The notes: generated by a model from the letters alone, not told the origin. DNA of 46,622 nucleotides from Verrucomicrobiota bacterium (GCA_023450935.1 JAEXGH010000011.1:1-46622); one strand, 5' to 3'. Positions 1 through 8,194 are shown, counted from the first letter of the stretch. Numbers and translations are program-made.

Positions 1-121
1 TTACGCTGTCTTCAACTTCGATTGTCAAAACGCCAGTATGCCCGTGCAGATATTGAGCTTCTCCCTTAAAACCATAAAACCTGTGGGCGTACTGCAAGTC
101 CAATGTTGTAATAGATTTCAT
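1..121 (-). CDS. QueD/6-pyruvoyl-tetrahydropterin synthase-like protein, N-terminal part
   Basis: A reading frame starts with ATG at 121 and runs off the left edge with 40 codons and no stop. The peptide begins MKSITTLDLQYAHRFYGFKG and later has LHGHTGVLTIEVED. An early AHRF-type His followed by an HGH pair is the zinc-binding pattern of the QueD/PTPS family, which makes 6-carboxy-tetrahydropterin for queuosine or pterins for folate. A good ribosome site (AAAGGA) lies about 9 bases upstream. It points away from the integrase. Whether it belongs to the host or to the element cannot be decided here. Only the first third is visible, so the subfamily is open. Confidence 0.6.
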   Translation of the reverse strand, partial: MKSITTLDLQYAHRFYGFKGEAQYLHGHTGVLTIEVEDSV

Positions 122-687
122 AATTTAGTTCCTTTTGTGTATTAGATTTTTAAAAGAAAATCATTTGTATTTCTACTTTGAAAATACAATAACGATTCTC
201 GTTATTACGTTTATTATCGTAAAAATTTTATTTACTCTAAGTCAAGAAAAAGTCGCCGCCTCCATGGGGGGGCGATACGAACCAATTTTATCTGAATCAA
301 TAAATACAAGCGACAATAACATCAACCAAGTCAATTTACTCCCTTAGCTTCCTGTCCTAATTTTGGGCACACCGCACATTGATTTCCCATTTGGAAGTAA
401 TCTGATCGTTTTGTGTCATAACTACTCTATTATTGTTTTGTATACTATCATGATTACAGTGAATCTTTGGTCGTTTGACATAAGGAAGGGTTTGAAAATT
501 GTAGTGAAATTTTTGCTATCGGAATCAAAATTTTCCCGATTTGTTCTACAAATATCATTTTCTAAGAGCACTTTTAGCGCCGTAATTTAATCTGCTTTTG
601 TATTTTCACAAAGAGGGACGTGCTACGCACGTATCAAGGGATTCGGTGTTTTGGCGGAAATTTTATCCGCGGAACACATTCCCTTGT
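122..687. other. AT-rich non-coding left end of the mobile element
   Basis: This 566-base stretch separates the queD-like gene from the integrase. It is very AT-rich and its short open frames read like random translation. It contains two perfect hairpins with three-base loops: AACGA-TTC-TCGTT at 191-203 and ACGTGC-TAC-GCACGT at 618-632. Integrase-proximal att and Xis/IHF sites would be expected here, but I could not find a copy of the tRNA-Asp 3' end. Confidence 0.4.
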
Positions 688-1845
688 ATGAAGAAAAATT
701 CACTCAGATTGGAGTATCGCAACGGGCGCAAATCGCCTTATTATGTGTTTTATCCCGACGCGGGCAAAATAAAATCAAGGTCGTTTAGGACCCAAAGCGA
801 AGCGGAATCTTTTATGTTTTCGCTTAGGAGCGAGTATTCGCTCCCAGAGGATATGATAATTCCAAGCGGCGTTCGTTTGGCCGTCTTAAAACTCAACACG
901 GAATGCCACAAGCGCGGGCTGTCCACCGAGATTGTAATCAACGATGCCATCAGGCGCGTCGAGTTAAATTCATACAACAAGGTTGTATTGGTGCAAGACT
1001 GCGTGCGCAACTTTATGGCGCACAGTAAGCGTATAAATCTCCGCGACAAAACGCTCAAAGAATACGACCAATACCTGCGAGTCCGATTTATCCCATACTT
1101 CAAGGGAACTCGGAATTTTGTGACAATTCTCAAAAGCGAAATCGAAGCTTACATAGGTTCGAGCGGGTCTCAGAAGAACAATCTCAAAGTAATCAAGGCG
1201 TTGTTCAAGTTCGCCAAGCGTGAGGGATATATTACGGAAGACGCTGCCGCCGAGGTTACGCTTGAGCGCAAGTATAGCGACACGATGCCTGCGAAAATTC
1301 TGTCGGTCGAAGAGGTCAAAACGCTGCTTAAATCAGTTCCGAAAGAGTATCTGGCAGGCTTTGCGTTGATGACGTTTTACGGAGTCCGCCCGGGAGAACT
1401 GATTGGCAATTTCGAGAAGCGTTTTATGCAGTGGTCGGACATCAACTTCAAGTCGAGGGTTATCACGATTCAGGGGAAGACATCGAAGGTGCGCAAGCAA
1501 CGTGCCACTCAAAATGTTTCGGAAAACTTATGGGCGTTTTTGGAAGCCGTTCCCGAGAACGAGCGGAAAGGAAACATAATTAAAGGCTCGTATTGGACGT
1601 TTCGGAAAATGCGGCGCAAGTTACCGGTTGCCCTCTCGCAGGACGTTTTGCGACATACTTTCGCCACATACGCGTATTTCGAATACGGGCCGCAAAAGAC
1701 GGTTGCCGACATGGGGCACATTCGTGGCTACGCCACGTTGGCTCAGCACTACATGGGCAGCGCAAATTCCGATGATGCCAAGAAATTCTTCTCCATCACA
1801 CCGCAAAGCTTGGCGGAGGAATCGACGGAAAATTCGAAAGCGTAA
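688..1845 (+). CDS. Tyrosine recombinase (phage-type integrase)
   Basis: This 385-residue protein has an N-terminal arm/SAM-like DNA-binding part followed by a tyrosine recombinase catalytic domain. The active-site series is visible: Arg234 in GVRPGEL, Arg322 in DVLRHTFAT, His344 in MGHIRG and the nucleophile Tyr355 in AQHYMG. The usual HxxR His is Asp here, as in several integrases with a DxLRHTF box. A longer frame opens at TTG 598, but its extra 30 residues read like non-coding sequence, so ATG 688 was chosen. It lies at one end of a mobilization cluster whose other end abuts tRNA-Asp, so it should catalyse integration and excision of the element. Confidence 0.9.
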   Translation: MKKNSLRLEYRNGRKSPYYVFYPDAGKIKSRSFRTQSEAESFMFSLRSEYSLPEDMIIPSGVRLAVLKLNTECHKRGLSTEIVINDAIRRVELNSYNKVVLVQDCVRNFMAHSKRINLRDKTLKEYDQYLRVRFIPYFKGTRNFVTILKSEIEAYIGSSGSQKNNLKVIKALFKFAKREGYITEDAAAEVTLERKYSDTMPAKILSVEEVKTLLKSVPKEYLAGFALMTFYGVRPGELIGNFEKRFMQWSDINFKSRVITIQGKTSKVRKQRATQNVSENLWAFLEAVPENERKGNIIKGSYWTFRKMRRKLPVALSQDVLRHTFATYAYFEYGPQKTVADMGHIRGYATLAQHYMGSANSDDAKKFFSITPQSLAEESTENSKA

Positions 1846-1893
1846 ATTTTTACCCAGTAAAACTTTGATAATAATAATTAATAAAATTATAAA

Positions 1894-2202
1894 ATGAAAA
1901 TAGAAATAAATAACTCAGAAATAGAGTCGCTACTTAAAATAGCGCAGACAATCAGGACGACCGCCGAATTAAGTGACAAAAAATTGTCGGAATATTGCGG
2001 AGTCGAACTGATAGACATTCACCAGACGCTCGCAATATTGCGAATGTCGCGAAGGACATTCGGGAAATACCTGAAAAAGTATTCCGAAATGCGGTGCATT
2101 GGAAAACCACATTCCTATGTAAAATCGGAGGTATTGCGCGTAGAGAAAATTCTCAAAGCTAAATACGACCACCGCTTCGTTCAACCCCAAATGGAAAGGT
2201 AG
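1894..2202 (+). CDS. Small helix-turn-helix protein, excisionase-like
   Basis: A 102-residue protein, 48 bases behind the integrase. The central part (LAILRMSRRTFGKYLKK, then an IGKPHSYVKSEVL stretch) fits the MerR-like winged HTH_17 pattern: a helix, a tight turn, a recognition helix and a short wing. Such proteins often sit next to tyrosine integrases and act as recombination directionality factors or regulators. The function is inferred from fold and position. It is followed after 3 bases by the next gene, so the two are probably co-transcribed. Confidence 0.55.
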   Translation: MKIEINNSEIESLLKIAQTIRTTAELSDKKLSEYCGVELIDIHQTLAILRMSRRTFGKYLKKYSEMRCIGKPHSYVKSEVLRVEKILKAKYDHRFVQPQMER

Positions 2203-2205
2203 ACA

Positions 2206-3090
2206 ATGGAACAACCTGATTTACCAGAAATGCAAAATACATTCGGCAGAGATCCCTCAGCAAAAATCGACGAGGTGGAAATTGCCGAAGAAACATGTCC
2301 GACAACGTCAAACCAGAACGCCACTTCACAAAAAGTAGTTCCAGAAAGTTTTGCCGAAATTGAGTCCTGTATAGATTCATATCTCGAAAACAACGGAGGT
2401 GATTTAGGCAAGGCGATTATCGAATTCGGAGAAAGCGCGAAACGAATCAAGGATTTTGTAGAATCTGGTAAGGGGCAAATGACGTTGCGAATTTTTCAGA
2501 AAAATCCAGAGATTGTCCCGCAAGACGGGAAATCAAAGGGAAACATCAACTGCTATACAAAATTTAAGGAGATGTTCCCGAACGCGGAAAAATTTCTCAT
2601 ATCGCGTAGCGAATTCTACAAATGCGCGAAAGTTAAGAAACTGTTAGATGCGATAAACGACAATCAGTTGTTGGACAAAATCAAAACACTTTCGTATACG
2701 AAAATAAAAAGCGTGGCGAACAAAGCAATACCCGTAGAAAAACAAATTGCAAAATTATGCAAAACTCTAACTCCTGGCACACCGAAGATACCGTCTTCGC
2801 CGAAACCGAAAGCTGTCGGAGAAAAACAAACGCGCTCGATGAAAGTAAAAAACATTTTCAGCGGATTTACCAAATCGCAGAAATTTTATAAGCGCGCTAT
2901 TGATTCGGCGAAAAAACGCTTATCCCCAGAATCGAATCAGATTATTACCGATTTGGAAAACGCTTTGGAATTTTTAACTCAAAAAGCGGAGCCGGTATTA
3001 GCGCAGTTGAAAGCCCAGTCTCCCAAGGCGACAAAGAAACTTCAAAAGGTCAAAACACGAAGACAGGAAGGGGGGTATATTGAAAGGTAA
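2206..3090 (+). CDS. Unknown basic, lysine-rich element protein
   Basis: A 294-residue protein that I do not recognise. The first 60 residues are acidic. The middle has predicted helices, and the last 110 are strongly basic with many Lys and a Pro-rich linker (TPGTPKIPSSPKPK), suggesting nucleic-acid binding. It starts 3 bases after the HTH gene and ends just before the putative oriT and mobC. By position it could be a relaxosome or maintenance factor, but nothing in the sequence proves that. Confidence 0.7.
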   Translation: MEQPDLPEMQNTFGRDPSAKIDEVEIAEETCPTTSNQNATSQKVVPESFAEIESCIDSYLENNGGDLGKAIIEFGESAKRIKDFVESGKGQMTLRIFQKNPEIVPQDGKSKGNINCYTKFKEMFPNAEKFLISRSEFYKCAKVKKLLDAINDNQLLDKIKTLSYTKIKSVANKAIPVEKQIAKLCKTLTPGTPKIPSSPKPKAVGEKQTRSMKVKNIFSGFTKSQKFYKRAIDSAKKRLSPESNQIITDLENALEFLTQKAEPVLAQLKAQSPKATKKLQKVKTRRQEGGYIER

Positions 3091-3104
3091 CCAATATGGG
3101 TTTC

Positions 3105-3206
3105 GCAGTGCAAGCATAGGGGAATTGTCCGTACACGGACATTACCCCAGCTTGCCGAGGGTGGTTGACACCCCCTCTGGACACCCCCGAAAACGCTACG
3201 CGTTTC
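3105..3206 (+). other. Putative origin of transfer (oriT)
   Basis: The gap between the basic-protein gene and mobC is GC-rich and structured, unlike its surroundings. It contains a long imperfect hairpin at 3119-3148 (GGGG and CCCC arms enclosing TGTCCG-TACA-CGGACA), then AGCTTGCCGAGGG, then two close copies of a GACACCCCC-type motif (about 3167-3187), then a perfect hairpin AAACGC-TAC-GCGTTT at 3191-3205. Inverted repeats immediately upstream of mobC and the relaxase are the standard arrangement of oriT in MOBP-type plasmids. The nick position was not identified. Confidence 0.5.
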
Positions 3207-3224
3207 TTAAGGAAAATTGTAATT

Positions 3225-3677
3225 ATGGACAAAGAAATAAAAGATAAACGAGTGGAATTTCGCGTTCCCGAAAATGAAAAGAAATTGTGGAACGCGGAGG
3301 CGAAAGCGCGGAAAATCAGTGTCGGCGAGCTTATACGCAACGCCGTTGCGGATTTTCTCGGGAAGATACGAGATCTTGTTTTCGTCAGGAAAGAGACAAT
3401 TGAGCACTCACGTATTGTGGCAATCAGCAGGCTTTCAAACAATCTCAACCAGATTGCGCGAGATCTGAATTCTGCGCTTAAATACGGAAATCCCATCGAT
3501 GTATTAAACACGCAGGCTAAGCTTGTGGAAATTCTGAATGAGGCTATTATAATAGAGGATTGCGCCCGCAGAATCGAGAAAGGCGACGAACGACTGGCAA
3601 TATTCGCATACTTCGAAAGAGACCCCAAATTACGGGATGTGATTATGGAGTATTTACATAAAAAGAATTCGATATGA
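3225..3677 (+). CDS. mobC: MobC-like relaxosome accessory protein
   Basis: A 150-residue protein with an N-terminal ribbon-helix-helix-like part (VEFRVPENEK, then a helix with ISVGELIRNAV). It also carries the MobC hallmark SRLSNNLNQIARDLNSA in the middle. MobC proteins bind oriT, help melt it and recruit the relaxase. ATG 3225 was preferred to the upstream TTG 3165, which would read through the oriT-like repeats. The stop overlaps the relaxase ATG by four bases (ATGA), indicating translational coupling. Confidence 0.8.
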   Translation: MDKEIKDKRVEFRVPENEKKLWNAEAKARKISVGELIRNAVADFLGKIRDLVFVRKETIEHSRIVAISRLSNNLNQIARDLNSALKYGNPIDVLNTQAKLVEILNEAIIIEDCARRIEKGDERLAIFAYFERDPKLRDVIMEYLHKKNSI

Positions 3678-5104
3678 TTATAGAATATTTACCCTCTACG
3701 TTAAAGTACTTGCTTGGCGATGTAGATTCGAAAGGACGCAAACGTCCTTCAACAATTGTCGGCGGCTGTTACGACAGTTTTATGCGCGAAATCGAACAAA
3801 AATCCAGCAAAAAGAAAGGTTATGTGACGTTCTGCTATCGCGACAAAAAGCCGCTTGCGGAGCTTGGCGGATCAAAGTTTCTTGCTTCGCTAATGGACGA
3901 CATTCTGGAGAAATTCTATCCTAATATGGACAAGTCGAACTTTCAACACTTGTTCATCTTGCACGACAATCCCAAGCACGATTTCGAATTAAACTTCGTT
4001 GCGGCGGAAAGTGTCGGCGGGAGATATTTCCCCGTCTATTTTGACAAATACGACAGGAAATACTTCGAGGCATTCGGGCGTTATATCCATAAAAAATACC
4101 CGAAACTCACCGACCCGAATTCACCCGAGGTCAGGCGGGGACTTGCCGATGCAAACAAATATTGGAATTCGTCGCAGCAGTCGCTTTTTCTCAGGCTGAA
4201 AAATGAGATGTCGGAATATGGAAAACCGATAAACAACCGCGAGGATTTCGAAAGGTTTTTGAAGCAAAGCAATTTTATCATAAACCGAAAGACCGACACT
4301 TCAATAACCGTAAAATCGGGAGATACGAAGATAAAACTTACAGGTAATCTTTGCAACAACGGCAACACGCATGCGATTGATTCGGAAGGCGTAAATGTTG
4401 ACGAACGATACAAAGAGCTTTCCCAAACGCGCTACGCGCGTCTTAAAAACAAATATAAATACTTAAAAAATTATGAATATCCAAAACAAAGAAACAACAT
4501 CGGACAACATATCAAAGACATCAACGCCAATTCAGTATCAGATGATTCCGCCGTTTGCGGAAATCCTCATGAACGAATTGAAAAATCCCGATTCGCAGAT
4601 TCACAGAGTTCTTCTCTGGGGCTTTCAGAGAATAGCAGTCAGGGCGTGCGCGGAAATGATGAAAATGCAGGAGGAATTCTACGAGAAACATCGGGAGGAA
4701 CTGAATCAACTTCTAAAAGATGTCCGAATGAATATTATAAGAGATTTCTCGCAAACAATAGTAAAATTAACAGAAAACTTAGAGAATCAGAAGATAAGCT
4801 TTCAGAATTTGCGAAAGGAATTGTGCTCATATATCCTGGCCTACAAAAAGAACTTGGATACAATTCGGCATTGATTGGTTTTCAAAAAGCGTGGGATGCA
4901 ATTTTCGCTCCGAGTACAAAAAGTCTAATGAGACTATTTTTGAAAATCATAATAGATATGGAAATTTTCCTCTGCGGAAAGAACCAACAAAAGACTCAAA
5001 AACAACATATGGGCCAGCCGCTGGGGTATCCGCCACCACGCAGTTGGACAGGGCAAGCCCAACCTGCGCGAGATACTCAACGCGGTTATGATTATGATCG
5101 TTAA
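3674..5104 (+). CDS. mobA: MOB relaxase (mobilization nuclease) with HEN-like motif
   Basis: A 476-residue protein. The N-terminal half resembles MobA/VirD2-type relaxases: an early Tyr-containing segment, then a motif around residue 98 reading LHDNPKHDFELNFV, then GGRYFPVYFDKYDR and DPNSPEVRRGLAD, which match the usual post-motif-III pattern. The classical three-His motif is replaced by His...Glu-x-Asn, like the HEN signature described for ColE1-type (MOBP5) relaxases. It should nick oriT and pilot the strand. From about codon 255 the frame becomes Ser/Gly/Asn-rich and overlaps a second gene in another frame. It overlaps mobC by 4 bases, and a terminator follows 27 bases after its stop. Confidence 0.75.
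   Translation: MIIEYLPSTLKYLLGDVDSKGRKRPSTIVGGCYDSFMREIEQKSSKKKGYVTFCYRDKKPLAELGGSKFLASLMDDILEKFYPNMDKSNFQHLFILHDNPKHDFELNFVAAESVGGRYFPVYFDKYDRKYFEAFGRYIHKKYPKLTDPNSPEVRRGLADANKYWNSSQQSLFLRLKNEMSEYGKPINNREDFERFLKQSNFIINRKTDTSITVKSGDTKIKLTGNLCNNGNTHAIDSEGVNVDERYKELSQTRYARLKNKYKYLKNYEYPKQRNNIGQHIKDINANSVSDDSAVCGNPHERIEKSRFADSQSSSLGLSENSSQGVRGNDENAGGILRETSGGTESTSKRCPNEYYKRFLANNSKINRKLRESEDKLSEFAKGIVLIYPGLQKELGYNSALIGFQKAWDAIFAPSTKSLMRLFLKIIIDMEIFLCGKNQQKTQKQHMGQPLGYPPPRSWTGQAQPARDTQRGYDYDR
4473..4874 (+). CDS. Nested ORF inside the relaxase gene, helical (MbeB/MbeD-like arrangement)
   Basis: A 133-codon frame lies wholly inside the relaxase gene in the +1 frame. The product looks like a real protein: an N-terminal Pro/Ile part, then LLWGFQRIAVRACAEMM, then long charged amphipathic helices (EEFYEKHREELNQLLKDV and following) likely to form a coiled coil. 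In the same stretch the relaxase frame is low-complexity Ser/Gly/Asn. ColE1 and relatives place mbeB and mbeD inside mbeA in the same way, so this may be a mobilization accessory protein. There is no clear ribosome site before its ATG, only an A-rich leader. Confidence 0.55.
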   Translation: MNIQNKETTSDNISKTSTPIQYQMIPPFAEILMNELKNPDSQIHRVLLWGFQRIAVRACAEMMKMQEEFYEKHREELNQLLKDVRMNIIRDFSQTIVKLTENLENQKISFQNLRKELCSYILAYKKNLDTIRH

Positions 5105-5131
5105 CGTTTCCGATTAAGTTAGCATATACAG

Positions 5132-5165
5132 GAGATACTTTCGGATTAGGGGAGTATCTCTTTTT
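5132..5165 (+). terminator. Rho-independent terminator after the mobilization genes
   Basis: Stem GAGATAC (5132-5138) pairs with GTATCTC (5154-5160) and is followed by five T. It closes the mobC-relaxase unit 27 bases after the relaxase stop. Confidence 0.7.
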
Positions 5166-5215
5166 CTTGGGGAATTTCCTTCTTGGTAGCAAGAATATAA
5201 ACATTGTAAGTTCGA

Positions 5216-5250
5216 TTGACACAATTGCGCGTTTATGATATATACGCGCA
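5216..5250 (+). promoter_or_regulatory. Promoter with embedded palindromic operator for the XRE regulator
   Basis: A consensus -35 TTGACA (5216-5221) is followed by a 17-base spacer and a -10 TATATA (5239-5244). A perfect dyad, TGCGCGT (5226-5232) and ACGCGCA (5244-5250) with an 11-base centre, covers the spacer and the -10. A repressor bound here would block RNA polymerase. The next gene, 123 bases downstream, encodes an XRE-type regulator, so autoregulation is the simplest reading. Confidence 0.65.
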
Positions 5251-5372
5251 GTCCTTTGGCGCGGGGGGGCTTATAATTGCACGTATTGTGAACTTAAATA
5301 GCAATATTATTTGCTTGCAAATAGTATATCAATAAGCAACTATATATACAACAACCTAATTCTCTTATCGTT

Positions 5373-5732
5373 ATGAACGCAAATCACGATGTCAACCAGT
5401 CTGAATCCCCGCACAAATTCTTGGCGCGCTTGCTTGCTGACAGAAAAATAACAATATATACGCTCGCCAAAGAGTCGAAATTGACGCCCGATGTCGTTTC
5501 GCGCTTGGTGAATGGAAAGCGCGCGTTTACTCCCGATACCGCATGCCGCATTGGGAAAGCGTTGGAAATTCCTCCCGAAAACAATCTGTTGCTAATGCAG
5601 GCTAAGTTCAATTTTGCGGCGGTTGCATCCGACGAAAAATACAAAAGCATCACTCCGATAAAATCCGATCCGAGCAGACGTAAAAAAACGCTTTGCGCCG
5701 AAAAATACCTTTCGAAAAAACAAGAGGAGTAG
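5373..5732 (+). CDS. XRE-family transcriptional regulator
   Basis: A 119-residue protein with a Cro/C1-type helix-turn-helix at about residues 14-70: FLARLLADRKITIYTLAKES, then LTPDVVSRLVNGKRAFTPDTACRIGKALEI. The C-terminal 45 residues are Lys-rich and probably unstructured. It stands alone between a terminator and the convergent helicase gene and has a consensus promoter overlapped by a perfect dyad. It probably represses its own gene and perhaps others of the element. The fold also occurs in HigA antitoxins, but no toxin gene is adjacent. Confidence 0.8.
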   Translation: MNANHDVNQSESPHKFLARLLADRKITIYTLAKESKLTPDVVSRLVNGKRAFTPDTACRIGKALEIPPENNLLLMQAKFNFAAVASDEKYKSITPIKSDPSRRKKTLCAEKYLSKKQEE

Positions 5733-5734
5733 AC

Positions 5735-5774
5735 TTTGCCGCAGGCGGATTTGCACTTCGCGCTTTGCGGCAAA
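5735..5774. terminator. Hairpin between convergent XRE and helicase genes
   Basis: TTTGCCGCA (5735-5743) and TGCGGCAAA (5766-5774) form a perfect 9-bp stem in the 47-base gap between convergent genes. The T-run is weak on both strands, so this is a possible bidirectional terminator. Confidence 0.35.
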
Positions 5775-5779
5775 ATTTG

Positions 5780-8194
5780 TCAGCGGACGTCTTGGCAAAC
5801 TTCCCGTTCCTCGGGTCGAGCTCGTGCGGTCAAAATTCCCGCCCTCGTCAAAAACGGGCTTGGGTTGGCGTTGCAAATGAAATGCAGCGAGTGTCGGGCT
5901 CGCGTTATGGCGACATAGAACAAGTTTACCGAATCGTCATTATCTGCATTCGGAGAATCCTTGAATAGGATTTGCTTGATTTTCTGCGCCGTTTCATCGA
6001 AGTGTTTCGGGTAGTTTTCGCCCGTCGCATCGAGAATTACGACACAGTCGGATTCTTCGCCCTTGTACCTGTGGACTGTTGAAGCTCTCAATTTCGCGGG
6101 GGAGAGTTTCACGCCTTTTGATTGCAATATCAGCAGCGTTTTTTGGCGAATCAGCTCCAAATCGCCTATCGGGTCAACCAAGTTTGTTCTGGCAAGCAAC
6201 GCAAAATCGGCGTCTTCATTTTTCGCCAGTTCCTTTTCGATTATTCCGCAAAGCGTGTCGTAGAATTTTTTTGAAAATTTCGACAAAACCTCTCGCGCGA
6301 TGTAGTGAACCTCAATGTTTCCTTCGCTTGTTTTTCCGGGACACGGGCGCATTGCAAGGCCGAATAGCCGCATGTCGGGCGAATTTGAATTGTCGTTTTT
6401 TACGCGTTTGAAATTTTTGAAAGTATTGGCGGCATTAACAAGCTTTAAATCCATTCGGTATGTTATGGGCAATTCGAAACGCTTCACTTTGAAATTACCG
6501 AACGGGTTTTCCTGTCCTTGGGAAGTATGGTTGGTGCTGTCGCCTGTGTCCGCTCCGCCTTTTGAAACATCCTTAGGCTTCGACGGATTTGCCAAATTCA
6601 AAAACAGCGTAGGATGTGCGCCGATAAACCTGTTAATTGCCTGCGCCGGGTCGCCTACCGATATAAAGTTGGCAGCGGGAGCACACTTTCTAATTTCCTT
6701 TAAAACATCCACAAAAACGCTGTTCATATCCTGAGCTTCGTCAACAAACACAAAACGCAAATTGCTAAGCATTTCTTTGGCCCTATTCAACAACGGACTT
6801 TCCCCGACCGCCTTTTCCATAACAGCGGAAAATGTTTCGAAATTTACGTCAATGAGCTCGCATAAGGTAGTAGACAGGACATTGAAAAAAGCTTCGATTT
6901 TTGCGCGCGTTTTCGAGTCCCCTCCTATTAAATTACTCCCCGATCCTCCATTACCATTCGACGACGAATACTTTTTTAATATTTTATCCACATATATCTT
7001 TGCCTTCATACTGCCGGATTTGGGCACAACGCTTATCTTCCCTTCGGCTCTTAGGCGTTCTATTATTTCCATTAGGAACTTCGATAGTTCGTCCTTGCCG
7101 ATGTATGTGAGGCCGGAAAGGTCTTTAATTTTCTGCCCTTCCGTATTGGCATTGCATTCGTTGCAAAATTCCCTCAATTCCTCGATGTCAGACGGGACTT
7201 CTTCGGGCGAAAACTTTAGCCAATCTTCGGGCGTAGGTTGAGTTGGCAAGGATTTCAAAAACTTGCCGTTTACCAAAAGCGAGCCGTAAAACATATTGTC
7301 GTCTTGGTCTCCGTCAACAATTTCGATATACGATTTTCGCCTTACCGATTCGGCAGACTGGCGTTTCCCAAAATCGAAGTTGTCGATAATTGAAATTATC
7401 GCGCGGTCGTCGCAAATTTTTAGGTCGTAGTTTATGTCCCAAAGGAAAAGGCGGTTTGCGATGTCGCAAATTCTTTTTTGAAAGGCTTGCGGTAGCGGAT
7501 TCCCCTCAGCGGACAACAACGAATCACCGCGCAGCGTACGATCTTTCTGAAATTCCTTAGAGCAACGTCTTTTGATATCGCCGCGAAGCAGCTCTCCGTT
7601 GCTAGAAATTCCGAGGTCCGACAGTCTCTCCGACAACTTCACTTTTTTTGATTTTTCGGTCGAACCGTCCGCTTCCGAGTGCGCAAGAAAATCGAGACTG
7701 TCGATCTCTTTTCGGAACTTTTCATCGTCAAGATATTTCTTGCCTATAAAATTCTGGAATTTGTATGAAACATCTTTATGATAGACACTAGCATTTTCCG
7801 TTAATATATCGCCTTTTTTCATAGAGGCTTTTTTCAAAAACCTCATGGCAAACGCGTGGAATGTGTATGCGCAAATGTCAGAAAATTCGATATCCGACAG
7901 CCTGCTTTCAATCTCCCTAATTGAAAGGTTAATCTTGTTGGAGATGCGTGTATTAAGCGTAAGGATTGCGATTTGATTGGCGGGTATTCCGTAAAATTTT
8001 GTGAGAAGGAAATAGGCAAATAAAATCAGTGTGGTTTTTCCCGAGCCCGCGCTTGCGCCAATCCTAAAATAATTCAACGCCTCATTTGACTCAGCTACCC
8101 GCGCGATTTCGCGAAGAACCGCCATTTGGTCGTCATCGGGTGTCCGATTGAGTTCTTTTTGTAAAAAAGCTTTGAATTCCAGTTCGTTTAACAT
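5780..8194 (-). CDS. UvrD/Rep-type superfamily 1 helicase with large insertion
   Basis: A protein of about 804 residues with all SF1A motifs: Walker A GASAGSGKTT (residues 46-55), DEAQD (about 484), GDPAQAI (about 511), TYR (motif IV), the motif V stretch VHRYKGEESD and YVAITRAR near the C-terminus. The 430 residues between motifs I and II far exceed the family norm and hold an insertion I do not recognise. The ATG at 8194 was chosen because the longer frame (from 8335) would overlap the divergent gene at 8215. It sits in a mobile element next to an unknown protein, so replication, DNA repair or defence are all possible roles. Confidence 0.85.
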   Translation of the reverse strand: MLNELEFKAFLQKELNRTPDDDQMAVLREIARVAESNEALNYFRIGASAGSGKTTLILFAYFLLTKFYGIPANQIAILTLNTRISNKINLSIREIESRLSDIEFSDICAYTFHAFAMRFLKKASMKKGDILTENASVYHKDVSYKFQNFIGKKYLDDEKFRKEIDSLDFLAHSEADGSTEKSKKVKLSERLSDLGISSNGELLRGDIKRRCSKEFQKDRTLRGDSLLSAEGNPLPQAFQKRICDIANRLFLWDINYDLKICDDRAIISIIDNFDFGKRQSAESVRRKSYIEIVDGDQDDNMFYGSLLVNGKFLKSLPTQPTPEDWLKFSPEEVPSDIEELREFCNECNANTEGQKIKDLSGLTYIGKDELSKFLMEIIERLRAEGKISVVPKSGSMKAKIYVDKILKKYSSSNGNGGSGSNLIGGDSKTRAKIEAFFNVLSTTLCELIDVNFETFSAVMEKAVGESPLLNRAKEMLSNLRFVFVDEAQDMNSVFVDVLKEIRKCAPAANFISVGDPAQAINRFIGAHPTLFLNLANPSKPKDVSKGGADTGDSTNHTSQGQENPFGNFKVKRFELPITYRMDLKLVNAANTFKNFKRVKNDNSNSPDMRLFGLAMRPCPGKTSEGNIEVHYIAREVLSKFSKKFYDTLCGIIEKELAKNEDADFALLARTNLVDPIGDLELIRQKTLLILQSKGVKLSPAKLRASTVHRYKGEESDCVVILDATGENYPKHFDETAQKIKQILFKDSPNADNDDSVNLFYVAITRARHSLHFICNANPSPFLTRAGILTARARPEEREVCQDVR

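Noticed and set aside
262..285. tRNA 3'-end-like sequence (reverse strand GGTTCGTATCGCCCCCCCA) as a possible left att
   Set aside because: The T-stem cannot pair and it does not match the tRNA-Asp 3' end.
135..590. Two small open frames upstream of the integrase
   Set aside because: They are AT-rich translations without domain character or ribosome sites and lie in the region expected for att and regulatory sites.
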